DNA of 5,670 bases. It comes from an uncultured Sphingomonas sp. Lineage in GTDB: Bacteria; Pseudomonadota; Alphaproteobacteria; Sphingomonadales; Sphingomonadaceae. The translations under genes were made by a program, and so were the position numbers. The stretch's first letter is position 1, and each line of letters begins with the position of its first letter. The DNA is taken from positions 1 through 5,670 of the forward strand of contig CAMPIY010000118.1 of NCBI GenBank assembly GCA_946886645.1, given 5' to 3'. Below the pieces are notes generated by a model. That model was not told the DNA's origin, searched no databases, and was given only the letters and a program-made list of their open reading frames with translations. Below, one piece after another: positions 1 to 5,670 of this stretch.

Positions 1-189
1 GGGTCGGCGCCGGGCATCGACCGGATCGTCATGCTGCTGGCCGACGAGCCCAACATCCGCGAGGTGATCGTCTTCCCGATGAACCAGAAGGCGGAAGACC
101 TGCTGATGAACGCCCCTGCGCCGGTGATGGACAAGCAGCTGAAGGAGCTGTCGATCCGCATCGTCGGGGACGGGACGCCGAAGGCGTGA
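1..189 (+). CDS. aspS: Aspartate--tRNA ligase, C-terminal fragment (5' end outside window)
   Basis: This is the last 62 codons of a class II aminoacyl-tRNA synthetase, in frame from base 1 to the TGA at 187-189. AspRS charges tRNA-Asp (in many alphaproteobacteria also tRNA-Asn) with aspartate in the cytoplasm. The fragment opens with the class II motif 3 region, [11 protein letters not shown], whose Arg contacts ATP. It continues with the bacterial AspRS tail: [11 protein letters not shown], then a K-x-x-D-L-L-M-x-A-P segment and a [10 protein letters not shown] ending. LysRS and AsnRS share the fold, but the NIREVI-FP and DLLM-AP segments are typical of bacterial AspRS. The next gene starts on the last base of this stop codon, so the two are probably cotranscribed and translationally coupled. 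Identification is firm; whether it is the discriminating or non-discriminating form cannot be told from this piece. Confidence 0.93.
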   Translation, partial: GSAPGIDRIVMLLADEPNIREVIVFPMNQKAEDLLMNAPAPVMDKQLKELSIRIVGDGTPKA

Positions 190-932
190 TGTCGAAGCGC
201 AGGGCGGCGCTGGCCGTCCTGATCATTTGGATACCCTATATTGCCTCGACGGCGCTCCAAGAGCGACTGGGGCAGGACGGCCCGCTTGGCCCGGCCCTGA
301 TGCTCTTCGCTCTCCTGATGTGCTGGCCCGCCGCGCGTCTGTTAGGAGATCGTGATCCGTTCGCCCTTCGAATGGACCGCCGCCTCGCGGGGCAGTTCGC
401 GATAGCGGTGGCAGGGGGCATGGCGATCCAGCTGGTTCATTGGATGGTCGGTGCGCGCTTGGGTTTGCTGAGCATCGAGATGATTCCGGCCGGGGGCCTA
501 ACGGCAGCCTTGTTCGCCATCGCGTTGATTTCGACCTTCGTGCCCAGCCTTGCGGAGGATGTCCTGACTCGCGGCATTCCACTGTTTGCGCTCCGGTGGC
601 GGAGGCTGGCCGCGCCCGCGCTTATCGCATTCAGCGCCGCACTCTACACTGCCAACCATTTGTGGCGCTTCGATTGGGGCGTCGCCGAACAAGTGCGGCT
701 GTTTGCGATGGGCCTCGCGTTCGCTGCCGCGGCCCTGCGCATGAAGAGCCTCTGGCCGGCTGTCGGCCTGCACTGGGGCGGAAATTTTGCCGCCTCGCTA
801 GCTGCTCCTCTGGTCGACATCAGCCCGGTCGACGTGGCCGCTGACCGCCTGTTCAGCGCATTCCTCTACCTGCTCGTCGCCCTTCTGTTCGTACCATGGC
901 GGGACGGCGGCCGGGAAGCTCGCGCCGGCTGA
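189..932 (+). CDS. CPBP-family intramembrane glutamic endopeptidase (Abi/Rce1-like)
   Basis: A very hydrophobic protein of 247 residues with about seven or eight predicted membrane segments, so an inner-membrane protein. It carries the three CPBP (CAAX protease and bacteriocin-processing) motifs, numbered from the ATG at 189: E123-D124-x-x-x-R128 followed by Gly, H157 in a TANHLW segment, and H195-W-G-G-N199. In Rce1-type enzymes the first Glu, the two His and the Asn form the active site, and all four are present here. The second Glu of the usual EExxxR is Asp. Substrates of bacterial CPBP proteins are mostly unknown; some confer bacteriocin self-immunity. I chose the ATG at 189, which shares its A with the aspS TGA, because AAGG at 181-184 lies four bases upstream; a GTG at 186 would add one residue but leaves almost no spacing. 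The family is clear, the substrate is not. Confidence 0.85.
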   Translation: MSKRRAALAVLIIWIPYIASTALQERLGQDGPLGPALMLFALLMCWPAARLLGDRDPFALRMDRRLAGQFAIAVAGGMAIQLVHWMVGARLGLLSIEMIPAGGLTAALFAIALISTFVPSLAEDVLTRGIPLFALRWRRLAAPALIAFSAALYTANHLWRFDWGVAEQVRLFAMGLAFAAAALRMKSLWPAVGLHWGGNFAASLAAPLVDISPVDVAADRLFSAFLYLLVALLFVPWRDGGREARAG

Positions 933-966
933 TTGCCGCTCTGATTCGGATGCGGTAGGAAGTCCC

Positions 967-1740
967 GTGCCGATCGATTTAACGAAATTTGAACAGGGCG
1001 CCCCGTTCGAAGGCGATGGCGATGCCGTGCTTGCGGCGCTGCAGGACCGGCTCGCGCACCTTCAAACCGCCCAGATCGTTCATCGCAAGCGGGCGATCAT
1101 CCTGTTCGAAGGCTGGATCGGCTCGGGCAAGAAGTCCGCGCTGCGTCGGCTCGTCGGTGCCTGGGACCCCAGTCACGTCCGGGTGCGTAGCGTAGGCGGT
1201 GCCGACGAAGCTGACGACGACCGCCACTGGCTCGCGCCGTTCTGGAGCAGGCTCCCCGCCGCGGGCGACACGACCATCTTCTATCGCAGCTGGTATCGCC
1301 GGATCGTCGAGGAGCGCGTTGTCGGCAAGCTGGACGACAAGCGTTGGCTTCGCGCCTGCGACGAGGTCAACGAGTTCGAGGCGCAGCAGCGCGACCATGG
1401 CACGCTGGTTGCGAAGCTCTTCTTCCATGTCTCCGCCGAACAGCAGATCGCCACCTTACGCGAGCGGCAGCAGGACCCCTGGAAACGCCACCTCCTATCG
1501 AAGGAAGACGCGGCGGACCTCGGTCAGCGGGAGCGGACGGTCGAGGTTCTGCATGACCTGTTCAAGCAGACCGACACGCGCTGGGCGCCCTGGCAGGTCA
1601 TCGACGGCAACGACCAGACGGCGGGCTGTATCGCCGCGCTGACCACCATCGCCGACCTGCTTGAAAAATCGGTGCCCGCCGAACCGCCGGCGGAAGGCGA
1701 AACCGTCGTTCAGTTCCCCAACCACCAGAAGGCGGGATAG
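967..1740 (+). CDS. PPK2-family polyphosphate kinase-like protein, probable catalytic-site variant
   Basis: A 257-residue protein with the single-domain PPK2 outline. PPK2 enzymes transfer phosphate between polyphosphate and nucleotides in the cytoplasm. Family features seen: the N-terminal MPIDL start, a P-loop at residues 47-57 (FEGWIGSGKKS), a DDRHWLAPFW-RLP stretch (83-97), FYRSWYRR--EERV (105-118), NEFEAQQ (135-141), LFFHVSAEQQ (151-160), DPWKRH (170-175) and TRWAPWQVIDGND (204-216). From memory of the family, the P-loop normally reads GxDxxGK and the next motif F-D-R-S-W-Y. Here Ile51 replaces the first Asp and Tyr106 the second; P-loop Lys55 and Arg107 remain. The usual WK after DPWKR is HL. 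The frame is intact and reads like its neighbours, so this looks like a maintained variant rather than a decayed gene. The GTG start follows AGGA (957-960) at six bases. Family assignment is good; kinase activity is doubtful. Confidence 0.82.
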   Translation: MPIDLTKFEQGAPFEGDGDAVLAALQDRLAHLQTAQIVHRKRAIILFEGWIGSGKKSALRRLVGAWDPSHVRVRSVGGADEADDDRHWLAPFWSRLPAAGDTTIFYRSWYRRIVEERVVGKLDDKRWLRACDEVNEFEAQQRDHGTLVAKLFFHVSAEQQIATLRERQQDPWKRHLLSKEDAADLGQRERTVEVLHDLFKQTDTRWAPWQVIDGNDQTAGCIAALTTIADLLEKSVPAEPPAEGETVVQFPNHQKAG

Positions 1741-1749
1741 TCGGCGCCC

Positions 1750-2232
1750 TCAGGGGTAGCGGATTGCCATCACCTCATAGCTTTTCTCGCCGGAAGGCAG
1801 CCGGACGATGCGCTCGTCGCCGACACGCGCGCCCACCAGTGCCCGGGCTATCGGCGCGGCCCAGCTGATGCGGCCGGTCGAAGCGTCGGCCTCATCCTCT
1901 CCCACCAGCGTCAGCGTGCGCCGTTCGTCATCCTCGTCGGCAAGCTCCACGGTCGCGCCGAAGCGAACCGTGTCCCGCTGTTCCTGGCCTGCCGGATCGA
2001 CGACCTTCGCCTGTTTCATCACCTTGGAAAGATAGCCAAGCCGCCGGTCGATCTCCCGCAACCGCTTGCGGCCGTAGATATAGTCGCCGTTCTCCGACCG
2101 GTCGCCATTGCCGGCCGCCCAGGCGATGGTGTCGACCAGCTTCGGCCGCTCGATGCCGAACAGCTCCTCATATTCCGCGCGGATGCGCGCGAAGCCTTCC
2201 GGCGTGATGAAGCGCGGTGGACGATCGGCCAT
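1750..2232 (-). CDS. greB: Transcription elongation factor GreB
   Basis: A 160-residue Gre factor, close to the 158 residues of E. coli GreB. It enters the secondary channel of backtracked RNA polymerase and stimulates cleavage of the extruded RNA 3' end. The N-terminal coiled coil (about 10-80) carries the tip motif GDRSEN, with Asp44 and Glu47 matching the two acidic residues that coordinate catalytic Mg2+. The following YIYGRKRLREIDRRLGYL is the GreB rather than GreA form. The C-terminal FKBP-like domain has the signature API-ARAL-VG--VGDE and ends LPSGEKSYEVMAIRYP. It starts 11 bases after the stop of the transglycosylase gene on the same strand, so the two are probably cotranscribed. No strong Shine-Dalgarno is visible before the ATG (only AAAGA), which suggests weak or coupled initiation. 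It converges on the PPK2-like gene, with nine bases between stops. Confidence 0.93.
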   Translation of the reverse strand: MADRPPRFITPEGFARIRAEYEELFGIERPKLVDTIAWAAGNGDRSENGDYIYGRKRLREIDRRLGYLSKVMKQAKVVDPAGQEQRDTVRFGATVELADEDDERRTLTLVGEDEADASTGRISWAAPIARALVGARVGDERIVRLPSGEKSYEVMAIRYP

Positions 2233-2243
2233 GGTAACGGTCT

Positions 2244-4211
2244 TTAGCCGGGACGCGAGGTCTTGCCGAGATAGGCCGAGATATGGACCGGCTGCGGGCC
2301 CGGCAGGGTCGGGTTCAACCGGTCATAGACGACCGTGTTCTCCAGCACCCGCTGCACATAGCCGCGAGTTTCCATGAACGGGATTTTCTCGATCCACGAC
2401 ACGATGTCGACATTGCCGCGCGGGTCGCCATAGGCGCGGACCCATTTGCGAACATTGCCCGAACCTGCGTTGTAAGCGGCGACGGCCAGCGGATAGCTTC
2501 CATCCCAGCTATTCAGCAGGCGCTGGAAATAGGCGCTTCCAAGCATGACGTTGTAATTGGCGTCGGACGTCAATCGGCCGGCGTCATAGCCATAGCCCGA
2601 CTTGCCGGCCTGTTCGCGCGCCGTGGCGGGCATCAACTGCATCATGCCGCGGGCGCCCGCATGGCTGACCGCACGCTTGTCGAAGCTGGATTCCTGACGG
2701 GTGATGCCGTGAACCAGCGACCACACGCGGCCGGACGGCACGTTATAGGCATGGGTCGGATAGGTTGCCTTGTAATAAAAGGCGGATCCGGCGTTGCGTG
2801 CCGACCTTGCGGTCCAGACGGCAAGGTCAGGCCTGCCGGCCTGGGCAGACAGTTCCACCGCCAAAAGCCGCTCGGAATCATTGTTCACGTCTTCGGAAAG
2901 CGCCCGAACGAACAGGCTTTGTTCATCCCAGCGGCCTTGCTGCCCGAGCAGGCGAAGGGCCTGGACCAGCCGCTTCTGGTAAAAGGCGCGGCGCTGCGCG
3001 TCGGTAACGAGGAGCGAGGGTGTCCCAGCCGGGGCGGGCACAATCCTGCCGAGCCGCTCCAGGGCAAGCTGGCCGTAAAATAGCTCGGGGGTAGCGGCGG
3101 CGCGCTGGAAGTGCGCCATGGCACCGGCGTGGTCACCCGACTGGGAAGCCGCGCGGCCGGCCCAATACCAGCCCTTGGTCGCGACCTGAAGCGAGCGGCC
3201 GCCATTGGCATATTTGTCGAATAGGGAAACGGCGTCGCGCGGCCGGTTGAGCCGCTCCAACGCCGCCGTACCGGCCGTCCAGGTCAACGTCGTATATTTG
3301 TCGCGGATGCCATAGCTTTTCAGGCTGATGTCGACGCCGGGAGCGAAGGCATCGTCGACTTGTCGACCGATATCATAGGCCAGTTGATACTGGCGGTCGG
3401 ACATTGCGCCGACGGCCAACAACTCCATCATTTCCAGGAATTTGTCGGCATCGGTCGGCCGATTGGTGAAATTATGCGGGCGGGCGAACAACTGCCGGGC
3501 AGCGGTCTCATTCCCGGAATCGCGCAGGTAGCGGGCTCGGGCCATCATCAGCCCGGCATCGCTGGTGACCTGGCCGGCAACCGCCGCATAGCGCGTTTCC
3601 GCGTCGGGCATGCGAGAGAGCATGGCGATGCGGGCGTTGAAGGCGCCGCGGCGGGTCGCGGTCGTCCACGGCATCATCCGGTAGGCGTCGGTCGTCTTCT
3701 TGTCGAACAGCAGGGCATCGACCCGCTTATCGTGATCGGCCGAGGTGAACTGCGACCCGAAGCGGGCAAACAGCGACTGTTCGTCGTAGGCGGACAGGTC
3801 GGACGAGGTCCATGCCGACCGTGCTGCGGCCAAGGCCTCCGTCGGCCTGCGCGCCGCCGCATAGGATTCGGCGAGGCGAGCCCAACCGTTTCCGCTCTGG
3901 GGTTCGGTGCTGCTGAAGAAGGAAATAACGGTCGCGCCATTCTCCCCCGGCCGCATCTGCTTTTCCGCCGCGCGGCGCAGGCCGCTTTCTCCCGGCCAGC
4001 CCGGATTGGCGATGATGAAGCGGGCATAATCGGCGAACGCGTAGCCATCGCTCTGCCTCAGCCGTCGCCAGTCGTTGAGCGCATAGCCGACATTGTAGGA
4101 GTAGGCGGACGAGGCGGCGGGACGAGCGGTTGATTGCTGGGTGACAGGCTGCACGGCGGAGCCGGCAACGGCGGAAAGCAAAAGCGGAACGAAAATCGCT
4201 GTACTCCTCAT
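2244..4211 (-). CDS. Periplasmic lytic murein transglycosylase, Slt type (GH23)
   Basis: About 655 residues, matching Slt70-class enzymes, which cleave the MurNAc-GlcNAc bond of peptidoglycan with formation of 1,6-anhydroMurNAc. Numbering is from the chosen ATG at 4209-4211. Residues 1 to about 19 form a signal peptide: a short basic start, a hydrophobic core, and a likely cleavage after AGSA. There is no lipobox Cys, so a soluble periplasmic protein is expected. Residues about 40-480 are an Ala-rich helical repeat region like the ring-forming U/L domains of Slt70. The C-terminal lysozyme-like domain carries ITRQESSFD with catalytic Glu507, GARGMMQLMPATA (519-531), AAYNAGSGNVRKW (578-590) and IPFMETRGYVQRV (610-622). 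An ATG at 4218-4220 would add three residues, but AGGA at 4220-4223 sits eight bases before the internal ATG, which also gives the better signal peptide. It heads the slt-greB pair and is divergent from dapA. I give no symbol because several slt-like paralogues occur in this group. Confidence 0.93.
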   Translation of the reverse strand: MRSTAIFVPLLLSAVAGSAVQPVTQQSTARPAASSAYSYNVGYALNDWRRLRQSDGYAFADYARFIIANPGWPGESGLRRAAEKQMRPGENGATVISFFSSTEPQSGNGWARLAESYAAARRPTEALAAARSAWTSSDLSAYDEQSLFARFGSQFTSADHDKRVDALLFDKKTTDAYRMMPWTTATRRGAFNARIAMLSRMPDAETRYAAVAGQVTSDAGLMMARARYLRDSGNETAARQLFARPHNFTNRPTDADKFLEMMELLAVGAMSDRQYQLAYDIGRQVDDAFAPGVDISLKSYGIRDKYTTLTWTAGTAALERLNRPRDAVSLFDKYANGGRSLQVATKGWYWAGRAASQSGDHAGAMAHFQRAAATPELFYGQLALERLGRIVPAPAGTPSLLVTDAQRRAFYQKRLVQALRLLGQQGRWDEQSLFVRALSEDVNNDSERLLAVELSAQAGRPDLAVWTARSARNAGSAFYYKATYPTHAYNVPSGRVWSLVHGITRQESSFDKRAVSHAGARGMMQLMPATAREQAGKSGYGYDAGRLTSDANYNVMLGSAYFQRLLNSWDGSYPLAVAAYNAGSGNVRKWVRAYGDPRGNVDIVSWIEKIPFMETRGYVQRVLENTVVYDRLNPTLPGPQPVHISAYLGKTSRPG

Positions 4212-4219
4212 GCTGGACA

Positions 4220-4223
4220 TCCT
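4220..4223 (-). promoter_or_regulatory. Shine-Dalgarno deciding the start of the Slt-type gene
   Basis: On the minus strand AGGA here is followed after eight bases by the ATG at 4209-4211, an ideal spacing. The upstream in-frame ATG at 4218-4220 overlaps this AGGA by one base. Its own best candidate, AAGGA at 4234-4238, is 13 bases away, which is long. This favours the shorter protein, though only N-terminal data would settle it. Confidence 0.55.
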
Positions 4224-4312
4224 GCGGTGCCCGTCCTTATCAGGCGGTGAACAAGCCCCTCATATTTCGCGAGCCTAACCCCGCGGACGAGTCCAGGTGA
4301 AGGAAAAAGTTC
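4221..4312. promoter_or_regulatory. Divergent intergenic region between the Slt-type gene and dapA
   Basis: This is the only sizeable non-coding stretch in the window, and it must carry the promoters of both divergent transcription units unless they lie inside genes. It is locally more AT-rich than its flanks around 4237-4267. AAGGA at 4300-4304, eight bases before the dapA ATG, is a clear ribosome binding site. I saw no strong inverted repeat that would suggest an operator or riboswitch; in particular nothing resembles a lysine riboswitch, which would be far longer. Confidence 0.6.
4237..4266 (+). promoter_or_regulatory. Possible sigma-70-like promoter for dapA-smpB (weak)
   Basis: TTATCA at 4237-4242 matches TTGACA at four of six positions. 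CATATT at 4261-4266 matches TATAAT at four of six, with an 18-base spacer. It is placed sensibly, about 47 bases before the dapA ATG. Matches of this quality arise by chance, and alphaproteobacterial promoters diverge from the E. coli consensus, so this is a guess from position and base composition. Confidence 0.25.
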
Positions 4313-5185
4313 ATGTTTTTCGGGTCGATACCCGCGCTGGTGACGCCTTTTGCGGCGGGACGAGTCGATCTTGCGATATTCCGTGATTTCGTCGAGTGGC
4401 AAATCGACGCGGGAAGCAACGCACTGGTGCCCTGCGGCACCACCGGCGAAGCCGCAACGCTGTCGACCGAGGAACACAAGGAACTCATTGCGCTGACGGT
4501 GGAAGTCGCGCGCGGCAGGGTTCCGGTGATCGCGGGCTGCGGTTCCAACAATACGGCCCACGCCATCGAGTTGACGAAGAATGCGAGAGACGCGGGCGCT
4601 GACGCGGCGCTGCATGTGCCGCCTTACTACAACAGGCCCAACCAGGATGGGATCTACGCTCACCTAGCGGCGGTGGCCGATCTCGGCATTCCGATCGTGC
4701 TGTACAACGTGCCGGCTCGAACCATTACCGATATCTCGGTCGAGACGATGGGGCGGCTCTCGCGCTTGCCGAACGTTATCGCCGTGAAGGATGCGACCGG
4801 GAATCTCGCCCGGGTTTCCGCCCAGCGGCAGGCGTGCGGGGTGGAGTTCGTCCAGCTATCGGGCAATGACGATATGGCGCTGGGCTTCAATGCGATGGGC
4901 GGCGTCGGGTGCATCTCCGTCACCGCCAATGTTGCGCCGCGTCTGTGCAGCCAGTTTCAGGAAGCGATGCGCGAAGGGCGCTGGGCCGAGGCGCTGGATC
5001 TTCAGGACCGCCTCTATCCCCTTCACGCCGCATTGTTCAGCGACGCATCCCCCGGTCCGGTCAAATATGCGGTTTCAAGGGTGCAGCCCGGCTTTCCGGA
5101 TGCATTGCGCCTTCCGATGACCGCACCGTCGGCGGCGTCGAAAGCCGCGGTCGATGCTGCTCTCGGCCATGCAGGATTGATCTGA
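4313..5185 (+). CDS. dapA: 4-hydroxy-tetrahydrodipicolinate synthase (DapA)
   Basis: A 290-residue class I aldolase (E. coli DapA has 292). It condenses pyruvate with aspartate 4-semialdehyde in the cytoplasm, the first committed step towards meso-diaminopimelate and lysine. The N terminus [13 protein letters not shown] is typical. Visible active-site elements are [10 protein letters not shown] (41-50) with the Thr43-Thr44 pair of the proton relay, [11 protein letters not shown] (103-113), YNVPART with Tyr131 and the semialdehyde-binding Arg136, and [10 protein letters not shown] with Lys159, which forms the Schiff base with pyruvate. SGNDD (183-187) and [11 protein letters not shown] (196-206) complete the barrel; these are DapA-typical, which argues against N-acetylneuraminate lyase or KDG aldolase relatives. 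AAGGA at 4300-4304 supports the ATG. smpB follows after five bases, so cotranscription is likely. No oddities were seen. Confidence 0.96.
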   Translation: MFFGSIPALVTPFAAGRVDLAIFRDFVEWQIDAGSNALVPCGTTGEAATLSTEEHKELIALTVEVARGRVPVIAGCGSNNTAHAIELTKNARDAGADAALHVPPYYNRPNQDGIYAHLAAVADLGIPIVLYNVPARTITDISVETMGRLSRLPNVIAVKDATGNLARVSAQRQACGVEFVQLSGNDDMALGFNAMGGVGCISVTANVAPRLCSQFQEAMREGRWAEALDLQDRLYPLHAALFSDASPGPVKYAVSRVQPGFPDALRLPMTAPSAASKAAVDAALGHAGLI

Positions 5186-5190
5186 ATCCA

Positions 5191-5670
5191 GTGTCCAAGT
5201 CTTTACCGGCAAAGGAATTCGACAAGGCCAAGGTGGTCGCCGAGAACCGGCGGGCGCGCTACGACTATTTCGTCGAGGAACGGTTCGAGGCGGGGATCGA
5301 GCTGCAAGGCACCGAAGTGAAGGCGCTCCGCACCGGCGAGGGATCGATCGCCGAAAGTTACGCGCTGGTCGAAGGGGAGGAAGTGTTCCTCATCAACTCG
5401 TCGATCCCGCAATATGGAAATAGCGGCTATACCAGCCACGAACCGCGCCGTCGCCGCAGGCTGCTGTTGCGAGGCAGGGAAATCGCCAAGCTTCACGGCG
5501 CGATCAATCGCAAGGGGCTGACGCTCATCCCGCTTTCGGTCTATTTCAATTCGCGGGGGCGCGCGAAGGTCGAGCTGGCGCTGGCGCGGGGCAAGCAGGT
5601 CCATGACAAGCGGGCGACGATCAAGGAACGCGACTGGAAGCGGGAACAGGGCCGATTGTTGAGGCATAAT
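5191..5670 (+). CDS. smpB: SsrA-binding protein SmpB (3' edge cut, probably only the stop missing)
   Basis: An open frame of 160 codons running to the window end without a stop. SmpB binds tmRNA and brings it to stalled ribosomes for trans-translation, tagging the nascent peptide and releasing the ribosome. Seen here are [16 protein letters not shown] (15-30), the GTEVKALR motif (40-47) of the tmRNA-binding barrel, a basic [11 protein letters not shown] segment (83-93), [13 protein letters not shown] (108-120), and the C-terminal tail [19 protein letters not shown] (134-152) that inserts in the decoding centre and mRNA channel. Family members are about 150-160 residues and end with a GRLLR-like stretch, as here, so the stop should lie within a few codons. 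The start is GTG at 5191, fitting the usual MSK-type N terminus; the next in-frame GTG (5233) would remove 14 residues. No good Shine-Dalgarno is seen; the nearest AGGA (5173-5176) is 14 bases away, so coupling to dapA translation is plausible. Confidence 0.94.
   Translation, partial: MSKSLPAKEFDKAKVVAENRRARYDYFVEERFEAGIELQGTEVKALRTGEGSIAESYALVEGEEVFLINSSIPQYGNSGYTSHEPRRRRRLLLRGREIAKLHGAINRKGLTLIPLSVYFNSRGRAKVELALARGKQVHDKRATIKERDWKREQGRLLRHN

Noticed and set aside
1100..1140. Idea that sequencing errors created the altered P-loop in the PPK2-like gene
   Set aside because: The frame is intact and three separate motifs differ from the family pattern, one needing at least two base changes in one codon. 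Random error is a poor explanation, though it cannot be excluded without reads.
979..1428. Minus-strand open frame of 149 codons opposite the PPK2-like gene
   Set aside because: The plus-strand frame has clear family motifs over the same bases. The antisense product is low-complexity and unrecognised.
1743..1756. Possible hairpin terminator at the PPK2-like/greB junction
   Set aside because: The stem is only about three base pairs and no T run follows on either strand.
2283..3083. A second long plus-strand open frame of 266 codons antisense to the 3' half of the Slt-type gene
   Set aside because: It lies opposite the conserved catalytic domain and resembles no family I know. It looks like a codon-bias shadow.
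3360..4133. A long plus-strand open frame of 257 codons antisense to the Slt-type gene
   Set aside because: Its translation is rich in Gly, Arg and Ala with no recognisable domain, and it lies opposite a confidently identified gene. GC-rich codon bias leaves long stop-free antisense frames by default.
4208..4663. Minus-strand open frame of 151 codons spanning the slt-dapA gap and the dapA 5' end
   Set aside because: It overlaps the well-supported dapA N terminus and its GTTGE motif region, and shows no domain. It is a shadow frame.
5203..5667. Minus-strand open frame of 154 codons over smpB
   Set aside because: The plus strand encodes a complete-looking SmpB starting at GTG 5191, with all its motifs. 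The antisense frame has none.

Overview
The window looks like an ordinary chromosomal segment from a GC-rich alphaproteobacterium. The aspS tail, the Slt-type transglycosylase, DapA and SmpB all read like sphingomonad (Sphingomonadales) versions. This placement rests on recalled sequence style and on the slt/dapA/smpB neighbourhood, not on a database search. Genes are tightly packed, and I saw no insertion sequence, phage gene, CRISPR array, tRNA or rRNA.

Layout: bases 1-1740 are a plus-strand run of three genes. These are the 3' end of aspS (aspartyl-tRNA synthetase), a CPBP-family intramembrane protease whose start codon overlaps the aspS stop, and a PPK2-family protein. Bases 1750-4211 are a minus-strand pair, read slt-like lytic transglycosylase then greB, which meets the first run tail to tail with only 9 bases between stop codons. 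A gap of about 100 bases then separates slt from the divergent dapA-smpB pair (4313 to the window end). smpB runs off the edge, probably lacking only its stop codon.

Most genes are housekeeping: tRNA charging (aspS), transcript-cleavage rescue of RNA polymerase (greB), peptidoglycan turnover (slt), lysine/diaminopimelate synthesis (dapA) and ribosome rescue by trans-translation (smpB). slt and dapA both bear on peptidoglycan: DapA feeds the meso-diaminopimelate precursor supply and Slt cleaves the finished wall. Whether their shared intergenic region co-regulates them is only a possibility.

The observation most worth following is the PPK2-family gene at 967-1740. Its reading frame is intact and the family outline is clear, but two acidic residues expected in the Walker A and Walker B motifs are replaced, by Ile51 and Tyr106. 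This suggests a pseudoenzyme or a PPK2 with altered chemistry. I found no convincing new multi-gene system in the window.
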